Notes: a model not told the origin generated them from the sequence alone. A stretch of 64,000 nt of DNA from Thelonectria olida (GCA_020736575.1 JAGPYM010000027.1:124001-188000), one strand, 5' to 3'. Counted from the stretch's first letter, positions 34,837 through 46,839 are shown. Numbers and translations are program-made.

Positions 34837-35374
34837 TTACGTGCTCGAATCGTCTCGTTCCGTAAAGTAGGCATCCATCTCCTCGAAGTAGGTGGCAATC
34901 TTTGTCAGGTCAACTCGCCCGCTGTGCTCGAACCATTTCTGAAACATGAAACCCCATCTCCAAGGTGCATTATGATTCCATCGGTAGGGCTTGGTGTCGA
35001 GCATGAATCGCGATGGGGCAAGTCGCGGCAGGTCGAGCATCACCTCGAGACAAGGGACGTTATAGGAATCGCCAAATGCAATGTCGACGAGGATTCGATG
35101 CCTGAGTGTGGCTGCACGGAAGCAGGCTGTAGTCTGTCTGCTGGCAACGCTGAAGGAGGAGCGTCATTCTCGGATCTTGGTCCAACTGTCGCCGGAGCTG
35201 GGCCCCGTCCTCTTCCATCTTCTCCTGAGGTGCAAGGCGATCGCGTCTCGCTTCCTCGGCTTCCGTAGCTTCAATCTGATTGATGTAGTACGCTGGGGGA
35301 TACCTATTTCGTCCCCCGAGTGAAGAGGTAGATCTCTTCCGGCCACTGGGTCCTCGATAGTTTCTGTTCGACAT
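34837..35374 (-). pseudogene. Unrecognised short gene, frame-broken or with unmapped intron
   Basis: On the minus strand a frame from MSNRNYRG at 35374 runs through charged, helical sequence (QIEATEAEEARRDRL) to about 35130. A second frame then continues without a start codon through RHRILVDIAFGDSYNV and LDTKPYRWNHNAPWRWGF to a stop at 34837. The two parts overlap on opposite phases and together look like one protein of about 170 residues, but I found no convincing GT..AG pair that joins them. No family recognised. Either a frameshift or an intron with unusual borders separates them. Confidence 0.3.
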
Positions 35375-35992
35375 TGCTCAATAGGGGTTAAGATTTCGAT
35401 CAAACTGGCTGCTTCAAAATAGAATTTGAGCAAGGATGGTAAGCATTGATAGACCAGTTTGTAGAACGTGGCGAGGCTCATCAGAAATGGTGGATAAGAA
35501 GGGAGCAACCCTTTGCGCAATGAATAACCGCCGCTCGATCTCTGATCGCCGTGGCTTTAGCTACTCTGATGCGCGGGGTCGGCCAACCTCAAGCATGCAA
35601 GTTTGGGCAACCAATCATTGACTGATAATTGCCGCCGCCGAGGCTTTGAGCTTGTTACCGTAAGCCTTTGTTATTGATTGATTGGAGGGTTTGCTAGGTT
35701 GTTGGTCGTTGTGCTGCATGCGAATTGTATTGCGTGTCAGTCCTTGTTAACTGCCTCACTCTCACGGATGGCATGTTGTTTGTGCCGGTTATGTATCGCT
35801 TGAGTTTCATCTGATAATACCAAAGTAATCTACCTAGGTAGCCTAGAGTACAAGTATCTCAGCTCCCATTCTAACCCTCATTTAGTCCCAACCATCTAGT
35901 GCCTTCGTATCATAACGAGTAGCTGCCTTTCAAGGGAATTTGAGCTATCCAAGTTACATGTACAAGATAGAGCCCGGCAATGGGTATTTCTA
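35375..35992. other. Intergenic
   Basis: 3' flank of the metacaspase fusion gene and upstream flank of the broken short gene. No gene supported. Confidence 0.4.
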
Positions 35993-38900
35993 TTACATAA
36001 TAAACGGCAAGTTCGTATCTGTAGATATTAGTACTGGCGTGCATGCTAAGGTAGAGCGCTTTACAAGGACATACCGAGAGGGTGACTGCAGGAGAGTTGT
36101 GGCTTCTGGGCATAGCGGGTTGCGAGCTCATCGCGAACGCTGTGGAGGAGCTGGATGTAGCTCTGCTGGGAGTTCTTCTTGAGGGCGGAAACAAAGGCCC
36201 AGGACATGCCGCCGGTCGCGCCATCGGAGCTATAAGGATAGTTAGCTTCTGTTGCTCTGCCGCGTATATGGACGTTATGCAACAGGGGAACTCACGAAGC
36301 CTGGTCGTCCTTGCTACCGGACAACAGGATGACGTCGGCACGGGAGGTCTTAGCCATAGGGTCCCGAGCACCATCACCGTTGGCAGCCTTTTTAATAAAA
36401 CTCAAAACGTTGCTCGACACGTCACCAAGGTCGCCTTGGCTGTATGCGGAGATCACGCCAAGCAGGCCTTGGCCGGCTACCTTAGCAAGGTTGGGTTCCT
36501 TGAGGATGCCTTGTGTCGAGTAGATATAGGGCAGGTTGAGGGCCGTTCCGGAATGGCAGGAGTCAAAAAGAGCTGTCAGACGAACCCCAGGCAATAAGGG
36601 GTTGACCATAATATGCTGCATCTCATCATCACTGATGTGACCGGCTTGTCGGAAGTCGACAGGGTAAATAACCTCATTAAAGCTATCCTCCTCATCACCG
36701 TCCAGATTCTTGGCTTGACCACCATGGCCTAGGGCTGTCAGCAAAATGAAGGACCACGAGGCGGGGTTATGATGCCGCATTTGTACCTGAGTAATGGAAG
36801 AACAAAGAGTCATTAGGTTGAGCGTCTTTCACCAGCCAGCCCATAGCATGCAAGATGTTCTGTTTTGTAGGCTGGCATATAGGACCCTGATCATCGGTAA
36901 GAATTCGGATATCCTCGCGTTTATAGCCAAAGTCCTCCGAGAGGTAAACGGCCATATTGCGGACATCGTTAATGCAACCACGCAGCTGACCACGTTGGTC
37001 AAAGTAGTTGATACCAATCAACAAGGCTTTCTTCCTACCAGTGCAGCTAGAGTATGTGAAGCGAAAGCTGTTCGGGGCGCCGTGGCCGAATTGCTGAGGT
37101 GCTGAGGGGGGAGGAGGGGGGCCAGTCGGTCGAGAGCGATACGCCGTGCTTGGGGAAGGCTGAAAGAAGATATTGGAAGGCGAGGCTCCGGGGCTGAGGG
37201 TCTTTTGAGAAAGCGGCGATGGATGTTGGAGGGTGCAACTCAGATTCTTCATGCTAGCGAGCGTGTCGGGATGTTCTTTGCCCAGCACTGTCTGCCTCAA
37301 CTCAAGTGTTTGCCGATGCAACTGCTCTGCCTCATCATACATCCCCCTGCTATCAAACAAAAGTGCGAGGTTATTCATACTGGCAAGTGTATCAGGATGA
37401 TCCGGGCCTAGGACTTTCTGCCGTAGCTCGAGTGTCTGCCGGTGTAGATCTTCGGCCTCCTGGGATCGGTCCTGACGTTGCAGTATATTTGCAAGGCTGT
37501 TCATGCTCATAAGCGTGTCAGGATGCTCTTTGCCATTCGCTCTCGCCATCAGGTCGAGTATCTGTCGGCATGTTTGCTCTACCTCCTCATATCTCTCTTT
37601 ACCATCGAGCAGGTGTGTGAGGTTGTGCATGCTGGCGAGTGTATCGGGATGTTCTTTACCCAACACGGCCTGCCTCAGCTCAAGCGTCCGCCGGTGCAAC
37701 CGCTCTCCCCCTTCATATTTCCCCTGGTTAATGAACAAGAGGGCAAGGTTGTTCATGCTAGCAAGTGTATCTGGATGCTGCTGGCCTAGAACCTTCTGCC
37801 GTAGCTCGAGTGTCTGCTGGTGCATCTCTTCTGCCTGCCAGTATCTGCCCTGGCGTTGGAGGACATTTGCAAGGCTATTCATGCTACTGAGCGTGTCCGT
37901 GTGCTCTGCACCCATCGCCTTCTGCCTCAGCTGGAGGCCCGCTCGATGCGCCTTTTCTGCCTGTTGGTATTTCCCGAGAAGATATAGGCACACGCCAATG
38001 TTGAAGAGAAGACGACTTTTGGCTTCGTCATCATCCACGGCTTCTGATAAGTCCAAAGCGGTCTGGCCATGTGGTAGATACTTCAGCCATCTGTCTCTAT
38101 TTTCGTGCAGTGGACGTGGGAACACAATGGCAAGCCTCCGTACCACTAAGGTGACGCATTCCCCGAGTCTTTTCTCCTTCTCTATCCAGTTTCGCATCGC
38201 GAGCCGGACTAGCCGATGCATGTCGAACAAGTTCGATTCAGAACGCTCAGATACAAATGCATATGCTTTCAAAATGCCGATTGCTTCGTCTCTCTCGATC
38301 TCATCATCCTCGAACTCCTCGTCTGCCGGAGGCAGCAGAGAGGCCGGTACTCCCTTCTCGGCGAGGAAGCACATGAATCTGAGGTACTCCGCGGCAAGTT
38401 TGTTATCTCTTGAAATATGCTCAAACGATATCAACCAAGTTGTGGCTACCGGATTCATAATCTTCTCGTAGCGACCCCGATCCTCGAAGTCCTTGCTGAG
38501 CAACTTGATCAACCTCTTATCGCTCGATCGGCAATACTCGAGATACTTGGCCGTCGAAATCCCCGTCTTGGCCATATAAGCAGACGCTTGCTTGATGGCT
38601 AGGGGTAAATCAACGAGGAAGTCAAGCAAACTAGTTGCGTGCTCGAAGTCGGGAGCTTGGCTCTCTTTTATGTTTCGCTGTAACATCTTGATGGATTCGT
38701 CTCTGCTCATTTCTCCTACCGTGAAAACATTGCTCGTAGGAATGTCCAGCCCCACGGTGACTTCGTGGTTCCTCGTCGTGAACACGATCGAACCATTCCG
38801 ATTGAAAGGTAACCATTTGGCAAGTGATGCGGTTTTAGCATCGCCGAAGAGACTCTCTACGTCATCGGCATTGTCGATGACGAGGAGCCAGCTTGAGGTA

Positions 38901-40333
38901 CTTTCACTCAAGGCAGTCTTGACGAGGATCCCAACATCTGCCTTGGCCTCATCGATGCCATTAACCTTGAGCTGCCGGCCGATCCCACGATAGGCATTCT
39001 CAAAACTAGTGGCATCAACCGCCGGAACCCAGAAGACCGAGCAGTCTGGGTACTCATCGCGAACCCGAAACACGGCCTCCAGCGCGATCTGCGTCTTACC
39101 AACCCCGCCGAGACCTTCGATGGCTATCCTTTGGCAGTCGTCCCCGTCTGCACTGGGGGGGGTCTTCTCAAGAAGTTGTAGAAGAATTGCCTCACGTCCA
39201 ACAAATTCCCTGTTTCGCCCGAAAGGGACCATGAAGTGACGCTCCTGCGAACGTGGGTTGGCATGGCATTGGTTATTTTGCTCGAAGCCGATTTTATGGC
39301 GCTTGGGTACATAGATAGCTTTTGAATGCGCTTCGGCCACGGGTAGCACGTCTAGCAATTCGCTTGCGTATGCAGCCGCGGTTAGTGCAGCATATCTCTG
39401 CCATTTCTTGTTCTTGTGGGAATCTGAGTAGTCGCAGATACCCCGAATTGGGAGGCAAGGAAGAAGATCCATCAGACCGGCAGCCTCCATTTCAAAACAT
39501 ATGACATGCAGTCGTCCAGCAATGTCGTCGCGGGTAATGCCGTGTCTGATTACCTGGTTTCCTGAGGCGATCGCACCATAATGTATCATCGGATCATTAG
39601 ACACCCGCCTGCCTCGTAGCACCAGCTTCGACTGGTCGCACCCATCGCAAGTAGGCGTTGCGGGCTCATGATCGTATGCTGCTTGGAAGAGGCGATCCGG
39701 TGAGCTCGGGCGACCGTACTCGGGGCGTCCTTGAAACCTCTCTCCCAGGATGGATGAGACTTGAAAGGGGCTTAGCTCATGTTTTGACTGTAAGGTAGAT
39801 ATGGCTGTGCCCAGGAATGGCTGAAGAGTCCTGGGGATTGCTGTAGGCTGGATCTGTTTGTCTCCGACAAGCTTCCCTAAGTCGTGTTGTATGACTTTCG
39901 TTCCGACAACAATGTCCCCTAGGCGTATGTCGGCATTGAGCGGCACGCCGCCTCCGATGCCTACCATCAAAGCGAGGTGGATCGACGGAAAGGTGCGGAT
40001 CAGGTGGGTTAACACATTAGCCGCATTGTTCGTTCCGTACTGGGAAGTGGGCAGGCACGCAATGACAATATTGTGATCCTTGATGCTCCCCAGCGTGTAG
40101 GTATTGCTGTCGTTGTCCTGACGGGGCAGGTCGCCGTGGGTCTTGTCTAGCATAGCACGAGCTGCTGCCATCTCTATGTGCAGAGCGCAGATCCAAGCGA
40201 CGGTGTACTCATCGTGGAGTGGAGTGGGCGCATTGCCCAGGTCATGGTCGAAAGCCCTTTGTCGCTTGAGAGGGTGGGATGAGCTTATCGTTGTGCCATC
40301 GTCCATCTCGGCGAAATCTCCATATAGTGACAA
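35993..40333 (-). CDS. PNP-NB-ARC-TPR protein fused to type I metacaspase
   Basis: Four exons: 40333-36787, 36728-36296, 36229-36075, 36018-35993; frame is kept throughout, 1386 residues. In order: a purine-nucleoside-phosphorylase-type domain (about 40-330; [28 protein letters not shown]), common as an N-terminal domain of fungal NLRs; NB-ARC (about 375-650) with intact P-loop GLGGVGKT near residue 405, Walker [23 protein letters not shown] and a MHRLV motif; six 42-residue kinesin-light-chain-type TPRs (about 775-1030); a Pro-rich linker ([11 protein letters not shown]) of the kind found in metacaspase prodomains; then a complete caspase-fold domain from [12 protein letters not shown] at 1100. 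Catalytic His1184 (HYSGHGG) and Cys1240 (DSCHSG) are both present, 56 residues apart as in yeast Yca1. The last 26-bp exon supplies the family's C-terminus. NLR and protease lie on one uninterrupted 3.5 kb exon, so the fusion is not a model artefact. Inference: a sensor that activates its own protease. Confidence 0.9.
37240..38010 (-). repeat. Six tandem TPR units, about 126 bp each
   Basis: The units encode variants of [21 protein letters not shown]. Neighbouring units are nearly identical in protein and close in DNA (GTGTCGGGATG / GTATCAGGATG spacing recurs every 126 bp). Such internal similarity is typical of NLR sensor repeats that exchange and expand. Confidence 0.8.
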
Positions 40334-41887
40334 TTCACAGGCTTTGCTAGGCGTGCAACCGTCGGTAAGGATAGATATTGCTTAGCCACGGAAGGGAAAG
40401 CCTCTAGAGAAGGGCGCTTAATACAAGTTGGTCCGCGGATTGGTATGTGGACGTGGAAGAAATGCCGGTGTCAGGCAGACGAGGGAGGCCTTGGCGATAT
40501 GACTAAGAAAATTGGGGTGAAATGCAGGAAAACCCCGCAACTACCGGAGGAGATCCGTCATTAGGTAGAGTAGTCTGCTATTTCCGCCCAGCCACTGAAT
40601 AAACAGATGTGAAGATGGGCTTGCAAGAATGACTGTATGCAGGTAAGGGATTGCCTCACGAGGTTCAAGACATGAACTCGAATGCCTGTTCTCGTCGGGA
40701 GACGTGGCTTCTCGGAATATCTAGCCGAGGCCGAAACAGAGTATGGTTGTTAGGAACCAGTAAGCATGACACGGATTCAACAAGTAGAAAGTAGATTTCA
40801 CGGGCCGAATCGAAACATGACTCAAAAGTTGAATCAGTTCATCTTACTACCTAGGTAGGTGTTCTTGAATATCTGGACTATGCTTCCGAAAGAAACAAGC
40901 AATACAGAATTCCCATCCATCCTGCCCTAAAGAACCACTACTTACGTTTCGATACCCAGCTTACTGATTCGATTCATACAAAATGGTAGAATAGGCACCA
41001 TTCACAGATGGGTCCATTTGTCAGCGGACGTGTGCAGGGGTCGCAGTCCGGGTGTTTGCATACACACCAAACCTCCCTGTTCACTTTCGGGGCGTCCTTT
41101 GAAGTATCGGTCGCCTTTGCATTCTTGGTGGTCTTCTGCTCACCAGAGGAGTTTGAGGCGTTGTTGGTCATAGTGATAGCAAGTTGGAGTAATTAGATAT
41201 CTAATACTTTTACGAATTGTGAGAGTAAAAGGCTTGTTGAGAAATGTTGGAAGTCTGGTACCTGAACTGCGGGAGGAATTTATACTTTTCCGAGACACCT
41301 AAATCACACAATCTTTTACTGTGTATTAGCCAGATCATCTTGAGAATACATGCTGTTGACATGGGCATATGCACCCCCAATAGAGGTGATAAGGACTCAG
41401 AGTATTAATTTTATCGTTGAGAGATCAAGTTGCATCCTACTCACACGAGCTGAGAGTTTTCGAGTCAACTTGGGAGATTTACGTCAGATATTGCCGGTGA
41501 ATTGCGTGCAACACCTTCGTACTCGCGATTTCATCTCGCCACAGGAATATTCCTTCACTCATTTCCTATCGGTGACTCAATACACCTCCTCACGGATCCA
41601 AGTAGCTTCGAGGCACGCATGGCGAATCATAAAGACATTCACAACACTGGAAAGATATCACGTACTCCTAAAAAAGGTCTTTGACGAAACTAGCATCCCT
41701 GATCAACATATTGTCTCGTGTCCTAGTCAAGTAGGTATGCTTCCGTGGCCACCCACTTGCTCACATGCATGGTCTCATGATCTCATCAACCCATAAAAGT
41801 GTTCTCCCCAGTGTCTGCTCTCGGCTTCAAATGAAATGGTGCTTTTGTGCTGCTTCGAGAGTTGTCTGATGTTATACGTGTAACTAC
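40334..41887. other. Intergenic with one small candidate ORF
   Basis: Promoter of the fusion gene and 3' flank of the regulator gene. Apart from the 65-codon frame at 40974-41171, a 148-codon plus-strand frame at 41350-41796 shows no family pattern. Confidence 0.4.
40974..41171 (-). CDS. Small cysteine-rich protein, hypothetical
   Basis: 65 residues. The N-terminal half is polar and charged (Asn/Ser/Lys-rich), the C-terminal half holds six cysteines spaced as C-x-C-x4-C-x2-C-x10-C-x2-C between CVCKHPDC and EWCLFYHF. No signal peptide, so it is not a classical secreted small cysteine-rich protein. The paired CxC/CxxC pattern would suit a small zinc-binding fold. Support is only the cysteine pattern, the clean ATG and the compositional contrast with its surroundings. 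Confidence 0.35.
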   Translation of the reverse strand: MTNNASNSSGEQKTTKNAKATDTSKDAPKVNREVWCVCKHPDCDPCTRPLTNGPICEWCLFYHFV

Positions 41888-43944
41888 CTAACCCATGAGC
41901 GTGCCAAGGTTTCTCTCATGAGCCACATCGAGCCAATAAACATCCTCCTCCCCTGCATCCAAGGCCGACCAGACGCAATTAATGAGCTCAAAAATGACTC
42001 GGATCTTACGAAGCGGCAGAATGTGTGTGTAGGCCGCCAGCCGAGAACCTACAAACTTGCGAGCCCGCACGACCTCGATCGATGCCTGGTCAATATGAAG
42101 CACGCCCAATTCTTCCTCCCCAGAGTCCGGCGTCTGCGTGTGCTTGGGATCCTGCCTCAGCTCCCCGGACACTGCGACCATGATGAAAGGTTGAACGCTG
42201 CGGGTCCTCGACTCGAACGGAATCTCTCGCAAGATACTGAGGACATGCATGGCGAGCTTAGTCAGCCATGTTTGTCTCTCCTGTGCCGTAGGTATCTTTG
42301 TCGCTGGCGGCGGCCGTAGGACGTGCTCTTTGTTCCAAGGAGCGTACCGCTCGTTTAGGAGATCCGGGAAAACTCGATAGATCTGGAGCAGGCCGGTGCA
42401 CCGATAGGCTTCGTCTATGAGCTGAAGATGGTTGAGGGGTGTCTTGGGATCACCTGGATCTTTGATGTGGGACACGTCGGGTGCGCGATGTGCCAGCAGA
42501 CTGCGTTCGAGGCGACGAGCTTCTCGCAGCGCAACCCTGAATACATCAAGGTCCTTCTCGGTCATGAATTTCACACCGGACATGTGTTTTCGGTACTGAA
42601 AAATCAGAATGCCCGTATCTGTGAGCATTCTGACTGTTTCGCGCGAAATTCCAGAATAGGGATGAGGTTCAATCGCCTTGGTAGGATCTGCTGGTCCTAC
42701 CGAGCGTCGGCGGTAGTCGCCCAAATTGTGGCTATCTGTCAGGTAGACGAGAAGCATCGCCCAATAGTCCATTGTGTCGCTGAAAAAGGCCAAGTGATTA
42801 CTATCATCGGCTTCTGTCGAGGCGTCGTTCAGCATGCCGCAACTCGCTCTGAACATGTCGGTGGCAAGATTCTGCGGATTGAGCCAGCTTGCTGTATGGC
42901 CCAGCAACATGTAGGCGAGTAGCGTGTCTTCATGCAGATTTGGCGACGGGGACTTGGTCTGGATGTACTGGAGTGCCAGGGAATGCTCACTTTTGGCAAC
43001 TGATGATAGGCGAGGAAAGTCTTCGGACAAGCATGAGGCAGCCATGCTCTGAATGGTGTGGTGCAGGACACCGGACGATTGCCACTGATTCTCGACAATA
43101 TTTCGCATCGCGTTGGACTTGCTGTCCCAGGTGCAGTAGAGGGTGATGACTTCGCGGAAGAAATACTCTGAGAGAGCCGTGGGCAAGTTGAACAGCTCTC
43201 GGGGAGGGTCGATAAATGGGTGGTTATTGAACTCGACCAGGACACCGGAATTTGATTCAGTTGCAATGGGCTCCGGTTGGGCTTCAAGCCGGCGGCGTTG
43301 TTTCGTACATGGGTCGGAGGCTGGTGTGGAACTTCCAGTATCGTCAAGAGGCCGTTTCTGGCCGCTTTGTCGCTCTTCTGTGCAGATTGCTGTCGCCGAG
43401 TTGATGCCAGCGACGCCCCAGGCCGTCTCAATCGAGGTTGAGCCCCAGAGTGCAAGATCTGAAGGGATGGGCGACTGCGCTGACATCAAACTCTGGCCCG
43501 TATCGTCCAGTCCAAAGAGGTCCTGCGGCATCAACAAGTCCCATTGAGAGGGCGGGGTCAACCAAGAGTCTACGTGTTGCACCTCTTCACTCGCTGGGGT
43601 GGCGGAGGGCGTCACGACGATTTCATCTGCTTCCAGTTCAACCGACGGCGGCGACAGGTCAACGACCTCTCGTGGACTCTGGTCTGGCTGCTTTGCTGCC
43701 GATTTCTCGGCGCGAGTCTGATGCTTTTGTGACCATCGAACATTGAGCGCATAGCCAGGGCATTGGAAGCCGCGATCCTCACAGCGAGCGCATGCAGGCT
43801 TTCGCTCGTCGCATTTTGTCTATGACGACCCCTGGTCAGTTTTCATTTGGACTCGTTCTCGGGAGGCGGAGTCACCTTTTTGGATTTGCATCGTAGACAC
43901 CCATTTCGTGATTTGAGATGTGGCGTTTTTGATGGCGTTTCCAT
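41888..43944 (-). CDS. Zn2Cys6 transcription factor
   Basis: Two exons: 43944-43876 and 43819-41888, 666 residues. The intron interrupts the zinc cluster: CLRCKSKK on exon 1, TKCDERKPACARC and FQCPGY on exon 2. The six cysteines (residues 16, 19, 26, 33, 36, 43) follow C-x2-C-x6-C-x6-C-x2-C-x6-C exactly. A Pro/Ser-rich linker follows, then a regulatory middle region of the Fungal_trans_2 type (YFFREVITLYCTWDSKSN, LLAYMLLGHTASWLNP, LIDEAYRCTGLLQIYRVFPDLL). Known: such proteins bind CGG-type half-sites and often regulate adjacent genes. It is divergent from the APC permease at 45301 across 1.36 kb, which makes the permease a plausible target. It is nuclear by family. Confidence 0.9.
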
Positions 43945-45300
43945 GATGGTAATTGTCGTATCGTTGCATCAATTCGGTACGTCGATAACTAATTGCTAAA
44001 GTGAAGAGAGCAAGCAGATTCAAGGGGGGAATGGAACGAATGCCGCGACGCTGCCTCAGAATCTATCCCCGTAACCCCGCTCTGTGCCAGACTGCGATAG
44101 GCATGGCTTGATAGTTGGTCTTATCTCTCCCACAGCATCATCCTGGTTTGTGATCTGTCATGTCATGGCAAGACTGTTATCCCCAGACTGGGGATCTTCA
44201 ACTGACCTACTGCACCCCACAACATCATGGGCGACGCTGCCGCTCGTTTTAGGCTTAATCAGTGAGTCTAGGTAATGGATCTCATTTTCGCATGTGCGTA
44301 GTGGCAATGGATATCTACATGCGCCTCAAAGTTGGTGCATTGACCTACCAAGTTTGTGGCTATTTCAAACGGATCATAACTGAGCACTAGAGATCTTACC
44401 TCGTCCCTGTGGTACTACATCCTTCATGACTACGGATGCCTCAGAGATGATTATGGAGGTCTGCAAGCCGTCTTTCCTCCGTCCGGATGGCCATTTACTG
44501 ATCTCCCCTATGATAATACCGAATTGTGTACTCCGTAGGGTGGCTGTTGTTTGTCCTCGTAGTTGCTAAGAGCCTGAGTCGTCCGATGGATCCCCGCAAT
44601 CTCCTTCAAGCTCCTCAAATAGGAAAGTGAATGCGAGCGTGTTCGGCCCATCGCTCAATCAGGCACTTGAATGCGTCCGAAGTTTGTCATAGCATCTTTA
44701 TCACTTGGCAGATGGGTTCCGTGACGGAGACGGCTGGAATATGGGTGGTACAAGGCATGCGATGTTTCCACTGTCGCTAACCTTGGACGAAGGCGGAACG
44801 AAACCCAGCTTCTATGCGTGCGTTGTCCAACTGTAGAACTCTAGAGAAGCAGCCTTCAGTGGCGCTCAACACCTCACGACCAAGCCAATCAGTTATAATT
44901 AGGAGCTGAACAATCCATGCAGGACTGAGTGTATGCATAAATTATGCATAGCGTGAGATCTGACAGCTGCAAGATGAGCGACTGGCCAGTTCGCACCTGC
45001 TTGCCCGATCTTACCTAGCCGCAGCGATATTAGCTAGCGATGCTCCGTCTGTAGGATCACCTGGGCGATCCGATAAACATGCGGATATCCGAACTACCTA
45101 TCATTGAGGCTTGCTATGCAATGTATCACAACTCCTGCACACTACAGGCAAGATAGATAGGAGTGGCCTGCCAGGCAGTGAATGGTATATGTTTGCCATT
45201 CCTTCTTCACCCCGTACGTCCCAAGCAGTGCAAGCACACCGCCACCTCCACCTTTTCCCCTCCTGCACGACAATCTCTACAGGATCTGACTACCGATACC
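43945..45300. promoter_or_regulatory. Divergent intergenic region, regulator/permease
   Basis: 1.36 kb shared upstream region of the Zn2Cys6 regulator and the APC permease. No coding frame is supported. I did not find a compelling inverted CGG pair. Confidence 0.4.
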
Positions 45301-46839
45301 ATGGATCATCCATCATCGCTTGATCAAACCTCCTCATCAAAGACCACCAACAAAGTCTCCATCATGACTGAAAAGTCCGACAAGGAAGCGGGGGAACGTG
45401 AATCCATCTCCCATGGAGACATCACTATTCAAACTCACAAGCCATTCACCACTCTGTCGGCGCTTGGCATTGGCTATGGAACCACCAACACGGCTGTCGG
45501 CTTGTTACTTGTACTCGGCAGCACGTTACCAATGGGCGGCTCGCCGCTCTTCTTCTGGGGGTTTCTACTCATGGCTGGAGTCGGCCTGGCCACCGCAACG
45601 ACGCTTGCCGAGCTGGCTTCCGCCATGCCGCATCCCGGTGGTCAATATATCTGGGTAAACCGACTAGCACCCCCTCGATCTCGCCGATTCCTGTCTTATA
45701 TCACTGCCATCATCAGCTGGGTGGCCGCCGTTGCCACCGGCGCTTCCGCCTGTCTCTCGGTACCTGTGGGGGTTTGCACCACCATCACGCTGCTCAACCC
45801 CAATTTTGTCTACAAGCGATGGATGGGCTTTGTCGGCTTTCAAATCCTCAATGTTCTGACGGTTCTGTGCGCCAGCTTCGAACACGCGCTCCCGAGAATC
45901 TCAAAGGCCATGCTGTTGTTCAGCTGCGTGACCATCGGTGTCATCTTCGTCACCCTGTTCGCCATGTCCGATACGCACGTCGCTGCCAAGGACTTTTTTG
46001 TCACTTCTGTCAATGTTTCCGGGTGGCAAAAGGGTATCGCTTTCATCATTGGCATGAACGGTGCGAATTGGAGCTTTTCGTGTCTGGATGTGGCCACGCA
46101 CTTGGCTGAGGAAATTCCGTCTCCTGGCACCAATATCCCCAGGGCGTTGATGTGGACTATCGTCGTTGGCTTTGGGTCTGGACTTCTTGTCGTACTTTCG
46201 GTGCTCATTAACTTGCCCAGCATTGACGGAGCTGCCGATAATTCTGCTGTGGCCCTCTTTTACCGCATCACCGGTAGCAAGGCTGCTGCTGTTGGCCTCT
46301 GGATCCCCGTTCTGATCACAACAGCTGGTGCTATGTGGTCTATTCAGACCTGGCAGTCTCGTCTCGCCTGGACTATCAGCCGTGAGGGTGGCTTCCCTCT
46401 TCACCGACACCTCAGCAAGCTGGCGCCGGCACCTTTCCACACTCCCTTTTGGTCTCTGCTATGGTCTGCGACTGGAACCGCTATATTCGGGTGTCTTTAT
46501 CTCGGATCAGACCTGGCCTTCAACTCCCTCATCTCGACGGGCATTCTCCTCCAGTACATCAGTTACAGCATCCCCGTCATTCTAGTTCTGCTTCAGGGCA
46601 GGTCTACCTTCCAACATGGGTCATTCTGGTACCCGAAACTTGGTCTGCTTGCAAATGCCGTCATGCTCGCGTGGACTGTGGTTGCCATTATCTTCTATTG
46701 TTTCCCATACTACCTGCCTGCGGTTGCCGACCAGATGAACTACGCCTCGGCAGTTCTTGCAGCGATTGGCATTCTCACTACTGCGCTGTGGTTTTGTTAC
46801 GCAAAGAAGAACTACGAAGTAAAAGAACTGCTAGAGTAA
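45301..46839 (+). CDS. APC-superfamily amino acid/choline-type permease
   Basis: Intronless, 512 residues. Seen: a hydrophilic N-terminus, then the consensus first span (TLSALGIGYGTTNTAVGLLL), ATTLAELASAMPHPGGQYIW (the AELASAxPxxGGxYxW signature of fungal amino-acid/GABA/choline permeases), CLDVATHLAEEIPSPGTNIPRA (the conserved E-E-x-x-x-P before span 7) and about twelve membrane spans. Known: this group imports amino acids, GABA, polyamines or choline by proton symport at the plasma membrane. The frame is open 46 codons upstream, but ATG 45301 is the first good start and leaves a normal cytosolic tail. Divergent from a Zn2Cys6 regulator. Confidence 0.92.
   Translation: MDHPSSLDQTSSSKTTNKVSIMTEKSDKEAGERESISHGDITIQTHKPFTTLSALGIGYGTTNTAVGLLLVLGSTLPMGGSPLFFWGFLLMAGVGLATATTLAELASAMPHPGGQYIWVNRLAPPRSRRFLSYITAIISWVAAVATGASACLSVPVGVCTTITLLNPNFVYKRWMGFVGFQILNVLTVLCASFEHALPRISKAMLLFSCVTIGVIFVTLFAMSDTHVAAKDFFVTSVNVSGWQKGIAFIIGMNGANWSFSCLDVATHLAEEIPSPGTNIPRALMWTIVVGFGSGLLVVLSVLINLPSIDGAADNSAVALFYRITGSKAAAVGLWIPVLITTAGAMWSIQTWQSRLAWTISREGGFPLHRHLSKLAPAPFHTPFWSLLWSATGTAIFGCLYLGSDLAFNSLISTGILLQYISYSIPVILVLLQGRSTFQHGSFWYPKLGLLANAVMLAWTVVAIIFYCFPYYLPAVADQMNYASAVLAAIGILTTALWFCYAKKNYEVKELLE

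Noticed and set aside
35993..37240. Separate metacaspase gene downstream of the NLR
   Set aside because: No stop separates the TPRs from the protease and the whole linker is open in the same frame on one exon.
41350..41796. Plus-strand frame of 148 codons
   Set aside because: No family resemblance; placed in the 3' flank of the regulator gene. Not enough to call a gene.
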